Of a stretch of 64,000 bases of DNA, positions 26,429 through 35,007 are shown in pieces. The stretch spans positions 124,001-188,000 of the forward strand of contig NZ_JAOYTH010000010.1 of assembly GCF_025847205.1 (NCBI RefSeq). Reading direction: 5' to 3'. The translations under genes were made by a program, and so were the position numbers. Origin of the DNA: Pararhizobium sp. YC-54. Lineage in GTDB: Bacteria > Pseudomonadota > Alphaproteobacteria > Rhizobiales > Rhizobiaceae. The notes under the pieces were generated by a model. The model ran no database searches. It was not told the origin of the DNA and was given only the letters and a program-made list of their open reading frames with translations. The first letter of the stretch is position 1. Every line of letters begins with the position of its first letter.

Positions 26429-27361
26429 ATGCTCACTCAGATCAAGGGACTGCACCACGTCACCTCGATGGCGGCAGACGCCCGTACCAACAACCGGTTC
26501 TTCACCGATGCTCTCGGCCTGCGCCGCGTCAAGAAGACGGTCAACTTCGATTCGCCCGATGTCTACCATCTCTATTACGGCGACGAGACCGGCGCTCCGG
26601 GCACGGTGATGACCTATTTTCCGTTTCCCGACATGGGGCCCGGCCGCCCGGGAACCGGCGAAGTCGGCACCACGGTGTTCTCCGTTCCCGAAGGCTCGCT
26701 CGGTTTCTGGAGCGACCGGCTGTCCAAGCGCGGCGTTTCGGGGATCAAGGCGGAAGAGACCTTTGGCGAAAAGCGCCTGAACTTTGCCGGTCCGGATGGC
26801 GACGGCTTTGCACTGGTGGAGGTCCGCGACGACAACCGCCCGGTCTGGACCGCCAACGGTGTGGCCGAGGATCACGCGATCCGTGGCTTCCATTCGGTTG
26901 CCATGCGCCTTCGCGACGAAGGGGCCACCGCCGAGCTGTTGAAGTTCATGGGCTACGAGACGCTCGATGCCAAGGACGGTGTCACCCGGCTGATCGTGCC
27001 CGGGGGCAATGGCGCCGGTCTGATCGACCTTGAGACCATGCCGAATATCCAGCGCGGCCTGCAGGGCGCCGGCTCCGTCCACCACGTCGCCTTCTCGGTC
27101 GAAAACCGGGAAAAGCAGCTGGAAGTACGCAAGGCCCTGATGGACACGGGCTACCATGTGACACCGGTGATCGACCGCGACTATTTCTGGGCGATCTATT
27201 TCCGCACGCCGGGCGGCGTCCTGTTCGAGATCGCCACCAACGAACCGGGCTTCGACCGCGACGAGGACACCGCGCATCTCGGCGAAGCACTGAAACTGCC
27301 GCAACAGCACAAGCATTTGCGGCCGATCCTCGAACAGCATCTGCAGAAGCTGGAAGATTAA
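26429..27361 (+). CDS. Ring-cleaving dioxygenase of the glyoxalase (VOC) superfamily, MhqO-like
   Basis: A 310-residue protein made of two VOC modules. It opens with IKGLHHVTSMAADARTNNRFF, where His is a metal ligand; GSVHHVAFSVEN begins the second module and GGVLFEIATNEPGF near residue 265 has the Glu ligand. This is the pattern of MhqO/MhqE-type hydroquinone dioxygenases and related extradiol enzymes using Fe(II). The ATG at 26429 gives the canonical start; the upstream open frame lacks similarity. It is 12 bp before an MhqD-like hydrolase, the same pairing as in Bacillus quinone-resistance operons, so a role in quinone or electrophile detoxification is likely. Confidence 0.82.
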   Translation: MLTQIKGLHHVTSMAADARTNNRFFTDALGLRRVKKTVNFDSPDVYHLYYGDETGAPGTVMTYFPFPDMGPGRPGTGEVGTTVFSVPEGSLGFWSDRLSKRGVSGIKAEETFGEKRLNFAGPDGDGFALVEVRDDNRPVWTANGVAEDHAIRGFHSVAMRLRDEGATAELLKFMGYETLDAKDGVTRLIVPGGNGAGLIDLETMPNIQRGLQGAGSVHHVAFSVENREKQLEVRKALMDTGYHVTPVIDRDYFWAIYFRTPGGVLFEIATNEPGFDRDEDTAHLGEALKLPQQHKHLRPILEQHLQKLED

Positions 27362-27373
27362 GGGAGAAACAGC

Positions 27374-27973
27374 ATGACCGACTATGGCTATGTGCACCGG
27401 TTGAAAGCCGGTGCACCCGGACATCCGATCTTTTTCGTTTTCCACGGGACCGGCGGCGACGAGCGGCAGTTCTTCGATTTCGGCGGCGATGTCCTGCCGG
27501 ACGCGACGATCGTTTCGCCACGTGGCGACGTTTCCGAACACGGCGCGGCGCGCTTCTTCCGCCGCACCGGCGAGGGCGTCTACGACATGGCGGACCTTGC
27601 GCGGGCAACCGGCAAGATGGCCGAGTTCGTCGCCCGGCTGGCTTCCGAGCACAAGGCCTCCGGGATCATCGGCCTTGGCTTTTCGAACGGCGCCAACATT
27701 CTCGCCAACCTGCTGATCGAGACGAACCTGTTTGACAAGGCGATCCTTCTGCATCCGCTCATTCCCTTCAAGCCGAAGGACAATGCGTCGCTTGCGGGCA
27801 AAAGGATCCTGATCACCGCCGGCCAGCGCGACCCGATCTGCCCGGCCCCGCTGACGCAGGCCCTTGCCGACTATTTTGCGTCACAAAAAGCGAGCGTGGA
27901 AACTGAATGGCACACCGGCGGCCACGACATCCGCCCGAACGAGGTCGAGGCGATCAAGCGGTTTCTGGGGTGA
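27374..27973 (+). CDS. Alpha/beta-hydrolase, MhqD/phospholipase-carboxylesterase type
   Basis: A 199-residue hydrolase. FFVFHGTGGDERQF is the oxyanion-hole HG motif, GLGFSNGANILANLL is the nucleophile elbow (Ser in GFSNG) and HTGGHDIRPNEV supplies the catalytic His; the Asp is in AGQRDPICP. Size and motifs fit the COG0400 carboxylesterases, including MhqD. It is coupled to the preceding dioxygenase, ending 24 bases before a large palindromic repeat. It probably acts on an ester or the ring-cleavage product in quinone detoxification. Confidence 0.82.
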   Translation: MTDYGYVHRLKAGAPGHPIFFVFHGTGGDERQFFDFGGDVLPDATIVSPRGDVSEHGAARFFRRTGEGVYDMADLARATGKMAEFVARLASEHKASGIIGLGFSNGANILANLLIETNLFDKAILLHPLIPFKPKDNASLAGKRILITAGQRDPICPAPLTQALADYFASQKASVETEWHTGGHDIRPNEVEAIKRFLG

Positions 27974-27996
27974 GGGCTTATTGCGGGCGCGTGGCA

Positions 27997-28138
27997 CCCC
28001 CCTCTGTCGGCGACGCCGACATCTCCCCCTCAAGGGGGGAGGTTAGCCGTTGACCCCAGTGCTCTCTTCGTAACGAAGCCATATCGGCTGCGGTGATCCC
28101 CCCTTGAGGGGGAGATGTCACGGAGTGACAGAGGGGGG
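27997..28138. repeat. Intergenic inverted repeat (rhizobial palindromic element type A)
   Basis: Two arms, about 46 and 41 bases, starting CCCCCCTCTGTC and ending GACAGAGGGGGG, read as imperfect inverted copies: CATCTCCCCCTCAAGGGGGG on the left mirrors CCCCCCTTGAGGGGGAGATG on the right, around a 55-base unique spacer. Short internal hairpins occur in each arm. It lies between the MhqD-like gene and the convergent ggt gene, where it could also act as a terminator. Similar elements are abundant in Rhizobiaceae intergenic DNA. Confidence 0.8.
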
Positions 28139-28180
28139 TAAGCCACACCCGATCTCGGACTGGCGATCCTGGATCGCAAC

Positions 28181-29926
28181 TCAATACCCTCGTGCAGCCC
28201 CCGATGTCGCGCGGCTGTCCATGGCGCCGTTGTAGCGGGCGCCGCCGCCTTCCTCGATCTCGGTGAGATTGCGGCCACCGACCAGGATGCCTGCAGCCTG
28301 GCCCCAGACCGGCCAGCTGGCGTCGATGCCGACGTCGTGGCCCATGTCCGTCAGCAATTTCAGCGTATCGGACGAGAGGGCGAAGGGCTCCATATAGACC
28401 TTGTCGGGCAGCCATTGATGATGGATGCGCGGGGCGTCGATGGCTTCCTGGATGCTCATGCCATGATCGATGACGTTGACGATCGTTTCCAGCGTGATGG
28501 TGATGATGCGGGCACCACCGGGACTGCCGATGACCATGAACGGCTTGCCGTCCTTCGAGACGATCGTCGGGCTCATTGACGACAGCGGCGTCTTCTTCGG
28601 CGCGATCGCATTGGCCTCACCCTGCACCAAGCCGTAGAGGTTGGGGGAGCCGGGCTTGGAGGTGAAATCGTCCATCTCGTTGTTGAGCAGGATGCCGGTT
28701 CCGGGCGCGACGACGCCGGCGCCAAATGAGCCGTTCAGCGTATAGGTGACGGCCACCGCATTGCCGTCATTGTCGATGATCGAATAATGTGTCGTCTCGG
28801 TACTTTCGCCCATGCCCTTCGGCATCAGGTCCTTCGAGATGCCGGCCTTGAACGGATTGATCTTTTCGCGGATTTCCTTGGCATAGGCCTTGCCGGTCAG
28901 CTTTTCGACCGGGTTTTCGACGAAATCCGGATCGCCGAGCGCCGAGTTGCGGTCGACATAGGCATGGCGCATGGCCTCGATCATCGCATGCACGGTCTCC
29001 GCCGAGCCAGAACCCAGATAGGACAGCGGATAGCCTTCCAGTACATTGAGGATTTCGCAGATGATGACGCCGCCCGAGCTTGGCGGCGGCGAGGAGGCAA
29101 TCTCGTAGCCACGATAAGTGCAGCTCACGGGCTTGAGTTCGCGGACGGCATACTGCTCGAAATCGCTTTTGGCGAGAATGCCGCCGGCGGCAGCACTTGC
29201 CTTGACGATATCGTCGGCGATGGCGCCCTTGTAGAAGGCGTCAGGGCCTTTTTCCGAAATGCTGGTCAGGCTTGCGGCCAGCTCCGGCTGGACCAGGGTT
29301 TCTCCGATCGAAAAGGTCTTGCCGTCCGGTTTGAGGAAAATCGCGGCGGCGGCCTTGTCTTTCGAGAGCTTCTTGGCGCTATTGCCAAGCGAGGCAACAT
29401 CGCCCTGGTCCAGCGTGAAGCCCTCCCTGGCAAAGCGAATGGCCGGCGCCATCAGCTCCTCGCGCGGCAGCGTCCCGTATTTCTCGCGGGCCGTCTCCAA
29501 GCCCATGACGGAGCCGGGAATGCCGACCGCCAGATAGCCGGCGGTGCTCGCACCTTTGACGATCTCGCCCTTGCCGTCGAGATACATAGTCTTGGTGGCG
29601 GCAAGCGGCGCGCGTTCGCGGAAATCGAGGAAGGTGGTCTTGCCGTCCTTCAGCCGGATGGTCATGAACCCGCCACCGCCGATATTGCCAGCTGTGGGGT
29701 AGACGACGGCCAGCGCATAACCGACGGCAACCGCGGCATCGACGGCATTGCCGCCTTTTTTCAACACCTCGACGCCGACATCGGAGGCGAGATGCTGGGC
29801 GGTGACGACCATGCCATGCTCGGCCTTGACCGGTTCGGGCGAGGCGGCGAGCGCTGAGGGCAGAGGCGTGAAGGCGACGGCGATGACGAGGGCGGCGATG
29901 GCGCCGCGACGGGCAACAGGCAGCAT
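28181..29926 (-). CDS. ggt: Gamma-glutamyltransferase (periplasmic, glutathione hydrolase)
   Basis: A 581-residue precursor with a Sec signal peptide (about residues 1-27, ending SALAA). It self-cleaves before Thr378 in ETTHYSIID, giving the large subunit and a small subunit with the Thr nucleophile. Other signatures are GGNAVDAAVAVGYALAVVYP, ASSPPPSSGG and MSPTIV with GSPGGARI, which binds the gamma-glutamyl group. It breaks down periplasmic glutathione and gamma-glutamyl compounds. It is monocistronic, read leftward from a region holding an inverted repeat, and ends 42 bases before a palindromic repeat. Confidence 0.95.
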   Translation of the reverse strand: MLPVARRGAIAALVIAVAFTPLPSALAASPEPVKAEHGMVVTAQHLASDVGVEVLKKGGNAVDAAVAVGYALAVVYPTAGNIGGGGFMTIRLKDGKTTFLDFRERAPLAATKTMYLDGKGEIVKGASTAGYLAVGIPGSVMGLETAREKYGTLPREELMAPAIRFAREGFTLDQGDVASLGNSAKKLSKDKAAAAIFLKPDGKTFSIGETLVQPELAASLTSISEKGPDAFYKGAIADDIVKASAAAGGILAKSDFEQYAVRELKPVSCTYRGYEIASSPPPSSGGVIICEILNVLEGYPLSYLGSGSAETVHAMIEAMRHAYVDRNSALGDPDFVENPVEKLTGKAYAKEIREKINPFKAGISKDLMPKGMGESTETTHYSIIDNDGNAVAVTYTLNGSFGAGVVAPGTGILLNNEMDDFTSKPGSPNLYGLVQGEANAIAPKKTPLSSMSPTIVSKDGKPFMVIGSPGGARIITITLETIVNVIDHGMSIQEAIDAPRIHHQWLPDKVYMEPFALSSDTLKLLTDMGHDVGIDASWPVWGQAAGILVGGRNLTEIEEGGGARYNGAMDSRATSGAARGY

Positions 29927-30060
29927 GGTGTTCTCCCGGTTCCGGTTTTCGGATCAGCCATCTTTGCCGAGATCGGCCGGCAATACCACCGATTTCACCT
30001 TCAACGGCCGATAGCCACGCCCGGAAAATCCGCCGTGGGTTTGCTTTCAGTTCACTTGGC

Positions 30061-30118
30061 CGGGGCGCTGGAAAGTGCCGGGACAAAGTGAGTTTATATG
30101 ACGCCTTCCAGCGCCCCG
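30061..30118. repeat. 13-bp perfect inverted repeat upstream of ggt
   Basis: Arms CGGGGCGCTGGAA (30061-30073) and TTCCAGCGCCCCG (30106-30118) separated by 32 bases, extended on the outside by CACT and AGTG. It lies about 135 bases before the ggt start. It could be a palindromic repeat element or a structured leader. Confidence 0.6.
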
Positions 30119-30594
30119 TTCAGTGTTGGTCGATGGGCAACTCCGGTTTCTCTGCGGGGTTGGCGGCACCCTTTTTAGACGGGGTGGCACTGACGGTTTT
30201 CGCCGCCGCGCCACGAAAGGATTTGCTGATCGCAAGCCCAGTCGCCGCTCCTCATGTGTGCCTCACAAGCACGCCCCGCCATTTTGCAGACGAGAGGGAA
30301 ACCATTTTCTGACCATCCACCGGGCAAAGGCTCACGTCTGTCCTTCACCCGGCACCGGCTCCGTCTCACTGCCACGCCTGGCAGCGTATCCAATGACGGA
30401 ACGCTGGGAATGATGGCACAGGTTTTGACGGCGGGGATTTGCGGGGATGATCTTTTTGGGTGGTGAGGGCGGCGATCGCGGGCGGGGTGGGAGCGATAAG
30501 TGCTTGATATAGAATGAAAGCTGCCCGGTATGGCTCGCCAGTACGGGAGTTGATCACATGAATGGCTCGGCATTGAGGAGGCACATATTGTCCT

Positions 30595-30627
30595 CCGTCA
30601 TCCTCGGGTCAGGCCCGAGGATGACGG
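30595..30627. repeat. Palindromic repeat (CATCCTCGGG type) with 20-base fragment shared with 61.3 kb
   Basis: Perfect 14-bp arms CCGTCATCCTCGGG/CCCGAGGATGACGG with a 5-base spacer. Related copies are at 54313-54467. Forty bases on, CCCCGCCACAAGGGCGAGGA (30664-30683) is identical to a segment at 61339-61358 in another element, so this is a mosaic of repeat pieces. It lies just downstream of the apnL stop and may act as terminator for the apiose operon. Confidence 0.75.
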
Positions 30628-30761
30628 GGCAGGGGGCGTGCGGCTCCTGCCTTGTGGCTGGGTCCCCGCCACAAGGGCGAGGAAGGGATATCCACGTGCT
30701 CGGGGAACAGGACATCCGAAAAAGCTCGATTTCCGAGCCGGGAACCCGTTCCCGCAGGCTT

Positions 30762-32624
30762 TCAAACACCGATGTGGACCGTTTCGAATGGAGCGAGGCG
30801 CGTCTGTCCGGAGGGTGTGCCGAGTTGCCCCGTGTCAACGGACTGTTCCGCAGCGGTGAGATTGACGATCCAGACAGTGCCGCCGGTCTCCGTCTCTACC
30901 GTGAATGCCAGCACCTTGCCCGGCTCCGACGACGCGATGGCCTGCCATTCAAGTCCGGAAATCTCGGCCAGTCCCTTGACGATGGCATGCAGCGGCCGCT
31001 TGCCGCCTTCTTCGACCGGCTCATTCTTGCCGGCATAAAGCCCGAACGGGCCGGTCAGCGCCGACAGCGTCAGGGTTTCAAACCCGGCATCCAGAATAGA
31101 GGTGACATAACCGGTTGCGAAGGCAGCGGCGAACTGGCCGTTGTGGCGGGGGTCGCGGTTGGCCATCGGGATGCGGGCGCCATCTGGGTTTTCCATCGTG
31201 CGGCTGCCATAGGGGTTTTGGCGCATCGGGATGGTGGAGGGGCCGAGGCGGTAGGGTTTTTCGCCATAGATGGCGCGCACGGACCTTGTGATGAAAGGCA
31301 GGGCTTCGAGCGTCTGCATGACGCTGACATCGTCGGCGGCGTGGACAATCGGATTGGTGCCGTGGCTGATGAAGGCGAGGTTTTCACCCGGCACGCGCTT
31401 GCGGTTGAGTTCGGTGAAATAGGACAGCATGCCGCCGCCGAGGCGCTTGCCGGGGAAGGCGTTTGCGGCTGCTGCGTAGATGTCTTCCAGCGGCGGGCAA
31501 TCGGGCCACAGGCTGCCGGGCGGGGTCGATTGCCGATCGATGGAGGGTGAGACCATGATGGCGTCGGGCGTGAACCTTGCAGCGCGCATCCAGGCGGCGA
31601 TTTCCTGCATTTCCTCGTCCAGCGGACGCTGGCAGGGGACGGCGATTTCGAGCGTCGTGGTGCCGGTGTGAATGGCGGTGATTTGGGCGAAATCCCCGAA
31701 GGCGGCCGCACCATGGCCCGCCGCCGGGTCGAAATGGAAGAGCAGGTCCTGAACCTTTGGGGCATCCGGTTGCTGGAGGGCGGCGAAGCTGGCTTTTGCT
31801 TCTTCAGGTGTGATCAAGAGGCCGATGGCGGGCATGATGCCGGTGGCGGTTGCGGGGGCGAGGCGGATGACGCCGGTGTTTCCGGTGGAGGTGTTCGGAT
31901 TGTCCGAGGCAGTACGGCTGCCGGTGATCGTCAGGGTGATCTGCTGGGAGACCGGCTCGTTTGCCGCGATGCGATAGGGCCAGGGCAGGGCGAGCGGGCG
32001 GACATAGGTCTTGTAGGAGGCATCCGACCAGTTGCGCTGGTCTTCCATCTCGAACGTATCGCCTTCCATCCGGCATTCGACGCTGACGCCGGCAAGTGCT
32101 GTGTGGGTGATGGCCCGCATGTCCTTGAAGGGCTGCCAGGGCTCGATCAAGTCAGGCAGCTTGGTGTCTTCGATCGTGCCGTCGACATGCTCGACGGTGA
32201 CGGGCGTTCCGGCCACGCCGACGATCGGGTGGAGGATGCAGAAGCCGCAGCGGTTGGTCTCGAAACCGGTGGCCGAGCGGGCCGTGGCTTTGAACGTCAG
32301 CCTGCCCTCGGCGGTGGCTTCGATTGCGGCGGATATGTCGAGAATGGCGCCGTCCGGGCCGTTGCAGCGGGCGGTGTAGGCAATGGTAAAGCCGGCCCCG
32401 GTTTCCGTGACCGTGAGGTTCGACAGCGCGGGATCGTAGGTGCCCCAGTCGCGATCGCGGACCAGATAGGAGATGGCGCGCAGTACCTCGACGCCGTCAT
32501 AGGTGATGGCCCGCAGATTGCCGCCGGCGAGTTGCGCCGTCAGTTTTCCGCACTTCAGGAGCCGCGGAGCGGGCTCGGCCTGTCTTGTGCCGTAGAGCCG
32601 GAAGGCGAGGTCGGCGTCCCTCAT
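30762..32624 (-). CDS. apnL: D-apionate lactonase-like protein
   Basis: A 620-residue protein without signal peptide. I recognise it as the large D-apionate lactonase type of the D-apiose pathway, by size, sequence feel (LRAITYDGVEVLRAISYLVRDRDWGTYDP; RMEGDTFEMEDQRNWSDASYKTY) and position beside an apiose dehydrogenase-like gene. The enzyme opens D-apionolactone to D-apionate. The ATG overlaps the dehydrogenase stop by 4 bp, so the two are translationally coupled. The N-terminal half has a galactose-mutarotase-like beta character, and the C-terminal half a glycosidase-like barrel. No catalytic residues can be named with certainty. Confidence 0.78.
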   Translation of the reverse strand: MRDADLAFRLYGTRQAEPAPRLLKCGKLTAQLAGGNLRAITYDGVEVLRAISYLVRDRDWGTYDPALSNLTVTETGAGFTIAYTARCNGPDGAILDISAAIEATAEGRLTFKATARSATGFETNRCGFCILHPIVGVAGTPVTVEHVDGTIEDTKLPDLIEPWQPFKDMRAITHTALAGVSVECRMEGDTFEMEDQRNWSDASYKTYVRPLALPWPYRIAANEPVSQQITLTITGSRTASDNPNTSTGNTGVIRLAPATATGIMPAIGLLITPEEAKASFAALQQPDAPKVQDLLFHFDPAAGHGAAAFGDFAQITAIHTGTTTLEIAVPCQRPLDEEMQEIAAWMRAARFTPDAIMVSPSIDRQSTPPGSLWPDCPPLEDIYAAAANAFPGKRLGGGMLSYFTELNRKRVPGENLAFISHGTNPIVHAADDVSVMQTLEALPFITRSVRAIYGEKPYRLGPSTIPMRQNPYGSRTMENPDGARIPMANRDPRHNGQFAAAFATGYVTSILDAGFETLTLSALTGPFGLYAGKNEPVEEGGKRPLHAIVKGLAEISGLEWQAIASSEPGKVLAFTVETETGGTVWIVNLTAAEQSVDTGQLGTPSGQTRLAPFETVHIGV

Positions 32625-33655
32625 TTCAACAGGGTTCCGATATCGACGGTGGCCTTGGAAGCGGCGCTTTGGTAGGCGGCCTCGACCAGTGCGAAGGTCT
32701 TCAGATTGTCGGCACCGGAGGTGGAGGTTTTCGTGCCGGCCTTCAGGCTGTCGGCCCAGTGCTGCTGGATGGCGAAAACGCTTTCCTGGATATTGTGCCA
32801 GGGGCGCGACGCCCAGGGGAGAAGCGCCGGGGCAACGTCCCTGTTGACAGTGCCCTCGGCATTGGTGACCTGCAATTCGTAACCCTGCGACAGGCGCAGC
32901 GAGCCTTCCGTGCCGTCGATTTCGATCAGCGTTTCCGGAAAAGGCTCTCTTGCCTGCTTCGTGGCATAGCTGACATCGACGATGGAGGTTGCGCCGTTTT
33001 CATGGTCGAGCAGGATGGTGGCGACGTCCTCGCCGTTGATCTTCGGATTGACGCGTTTGATGCGGGCCGCAAGCGAGGTGACATCGCCGAGAATGTAGCG
33101 GGCGATGTCCAGCGTATGGATGCCGAGATCCTCGATGATGAAGCGCTTGCCTTCAGCGAGATAGGGCTGGCCGGAGAAGACATCGTAGCCCGAGCGGAAG
33201 GAGAAGCGACCCCAGAACGGTGTGCCGACCGCGCCGCTATCGAGCGCCTGGCGAACGGCCTGGATCGGCGTCTGCCAGCGGAAGTTTTCGTGGATCATCA
33301 GCGCAATGCCGGCCGCATCGCAGGCGGCGACCATGGCCTTGGCATCAGCAAGCGTCGGGGCGAACGGCTTCTGGCAGATCGCCGGGACCTTGTGGGCGGC
33401 GGCCATTTCGACCAGCGCGCGGTGGCTGTTCACTGTCGTTGCGATATCGACGAAATCGAAGCCGCCGTCAGTGAACATCGCGGCGGCATCGCCATAACGC
33501 CGCTCGACGCCGAACTGATCGCCGACGATCTTCAGCCGCTCGGGATCACGGTCGCAGATGGCGACGATGGATGCTCCCTTGACGTCCTTCCAGCCGTGCA
33601 TCTGGTTGACGGCGAAGAAGCCGCAGCCGATCAGGGCGCCCTTGAGGTCTGGCAT
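32621..33655 (-). CDS. apsD: D-apiose dehydrogenase-like Gfo/Idh/MocA oxidoreductase
   Basis: A 344-residue NAD(P)-dependent oxidoreductase. GALIGCGFFAVNQMHGW is the Rossmann motif, AICQKPFAPTLADA carries the EKP-like motif (QKP here) with the catalytic Lys, and EDLGIHTLDIARY supplies the catalytic His. In the apiose pathway this enzyme oxidises D-apiose to D-apionolactone. The ATG at 33655 has AAGGA upstream; an in-frame TTG lies 15 bases earlier. Coupled to apnL by a 4-bp overlap. It is separated from the importer genes by a repeat of about 145 bases, so it may have its own promoter. Confidence 0.8.
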   Translation of the reverse strand: MPDLKGALIGCGFFAVNQMHGWKDVKGASIVAICDRDPERLKIVGDQFGVERRYGDAAAMFTDGGFDFVDIATTVNSHRALVEMAAAHKVPAICQKPFAPTLADAKAMVAACDAAGIALMIHENFRWQTPIQAVRQALDSGAVGTPFWGRFSFRSGYDVFSGQPYLAEGKRFIIEDLGIHTLDIARYILGDVTSLAARIKRVNPKINGEDVATILLDHENGATSIVDVSYATKQAREPFPETLIEIDGTEGSLRLSQGYELQVTNAEGTVNRDVAPALLPWASRPWHNIQESVFAIQQHWADSLKAGTKTSTSGADNLKTFALVEAAYQSAASKATVDIGTLLK

Positions 33656-33734
33656 TTTGTTTTCCTTCAAGACTTAGAAGCTCCGCCCACAGGGGATGGG
33701 GATCATTGCATAAATCGGCCGCCTGCGTCGGTTT

Positions 33735-33879
33735 CCCTCTTCTCCCCGGCGGGGAGAAGTGCCGAACGCAGTGAGGCGATGAGGGGGGCTTCGGCGAAGC
33801 CGGAGCCAGACAGAGGTGGCCTTCGGCCCCCCTCATCCGGCCCTTTCGGGCCACCTTCTCCCCGCTGGGGAGAAGAGGG
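33735..33879. repeat. Intergenic inverted repeat (palindromic element type B)
   Basis: Two imperfect inverted arms of about 55 bases: CCCTCTTCTCCCCGGCGGGG... on the left and CCCCGCTGGGGAGAAGAGGG at the right end, with GATGAGGGGGGC and GCCCCCCTCATC inside, plus internal hairpins. It sits in the apiose cluster between the ABC permease gene and the dehydrogenase, and differs in sequence from the element at 27997-28138. Such elements are frequent in Rhizobiaceae and may end or process the transporter transcript. Confidence 0.8.
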
Positions 33880-33942
33880 TGGCCGCCGAAACCTCTCACC
33901 AACACAGTCTAATCACAAGTTCAGAGGAGGCACCTCGAAACC

Positions 33943-35007
33943 TCAACCCTTCTTCGCCAGCTGCATCAAAGTCACCTGCTGCTGCAACCGGCGCTGGGCC
34001 TGGTCTACCACCACGGCGACGATGATGACGATACCCTTGATGACCATCTGCCAGAAGGAGGAAACGCCCATCATCACCAGGCCATCGGAAAGGATGCCGA
34101 TGACGAAGGCGCCGATGATGGTACCGCCGATCGTGCCGCGGCCGCCGGACATCGAGGTGCCGCCGAGCACGGCTGCGGCAATGGCATTGAGTTCGAACGA
34201 ATTGCCGGTGGCCGGGTGCGAGGCCATCAGTTCCGAGGAGATCACGATGCCGACGATGGCGGCGCAGAAGCCGGAGAACATGTAGACGAACATCTTGACC
34301 CGGTCGACGCGGATGCCGGACATGCGGGCGGCGCGCTCATTGCCGCCGACCGCGAAGATCTGGCGGCCGATCGGCACATATTTGGCGACATAGGCAGCGG
34401 CGAGCGCCACGACGATCAGGATCCAGATCGACACCGGCAGGCCGACGATACGGCCGGACCCGAGAAAGCCGAAGCCGGTAGTGGCAAGCTCGGGCTTGCC
34501 AACGAGGTTGGGGAAGGTCTGGCCGTCGGAGGAGAGCAACGCGAAACCACGGGCGACATAAAGCGTGCCGAGCGTGGCGATGAACGGGGCGACGTTGAGC
34601 CTGGTGATCAAAAGCCCGTTGACCGCACCGATGACGACGCCGACGAAAAGCGTGATCAGGCAGACCTCGACGACGTTGAAATACATCGTGTAGCCGATCT
34701 GCAGGTCGATGCCGTTGAGGATCAGGCCGCCAGCCACCATGCCGCAGAGGCCGACGATCGAGCCGACCGAAAGATCGATACCGCCGGTGATGATGACGAA
34801 GGTCATGCCCATCGCAAGGAATGCGTTCAGCGCCACATGCTTCGACATCAGGATGATGTTGGCCGCAGACAGGAAGTTCGGCGCAAAGACCGAGAAGAAG
34901 GCGATGACGGCAAACAGCGCGATGAAGGTTCTGAGCTTCATCAACGTCAGGAGAATGGAGCCGCCATCGGCTGCCGGTGCTTTTTCGGTCGCGGTTGCGG
35001 TGGTCAT
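33943..35007 (-). CDS. Sugar ABC transporter permease (RbsC/XylH family), apiose cluster
   Basis: A 354-residue inner-membrane permease with about ten spans. The cytoplasmic loop NGLLITRLNVAPFIATLGTLYVARG and the VGGNERAARMSGIRVDRVKMFVY segment are signatures of the BPD_transp_2 (ribose/xylose) permeases. LGGTSMSGGRGTIGGTIIGA follows. It forms the channel with the neighbouring double-domain ATPase for import of D-apiose or a similar sugar. ATG at 35007 is used (a GTG three bases upstream is possible); both overlap the ATPase stop, indicating coupling. Confidence 0.9.
   Translation of the reverse strand: MTTATATEKAPAADGGSILLTLMKLRTFIALFAVIAFFSVFAPNFLSAANIILMSKHVALNAFLAMGMTFVIITGGIDLSVGSIVGLCGMVAGGLILNGIDLQIGYTMYFNVVEVCLITLFVGVVIGAVNGLLITRLNVAPFIATLGTLYVARGFALLSSDGQTFPNLVGKPELATTGFGFLGSGRIVGLPVSIWILIVVALAAAYVAKYVPIGRQIFAVGGNERAARMSGIRVDRVKMFVYMFSGFCAAIVGIVISSELMASHPATGNSFELNAIAAAVLGGTSMSGGRGTIGGTIIGAFVIGILSDGLVMMGVSSFWQMVIKGIVIIVAVVVDQAQRRLQQQVTLMQLAKKG

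Larger units (their letters stand above)
29927..30761. other. Intergenic region of about 835 bases with repeats
   Basis: Contains the ggt promoter side (right after 29926), the 13-bp inverted repeat at 30061-30118, and the ATCCTCGGG-type palindrome at 30595-30627 plus a second repeat fragment at 30664-30683. Short open frames occur on both strands but overlap one another and lack family features, so no gene is called. Confidence 0.5.

Noticed and set aside
26168..27754. 528-codon minus-strand frame
   Set aside because: It is opposite the dioxygenase and hydrolase genes, which have clear motifs and ribosome-binding sites.
30088..30584. Several 60-130 codon frames in the region before the apnL stop
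   Set aside because: They overlap on both strands, cross repeat elements and show no family resemblance.
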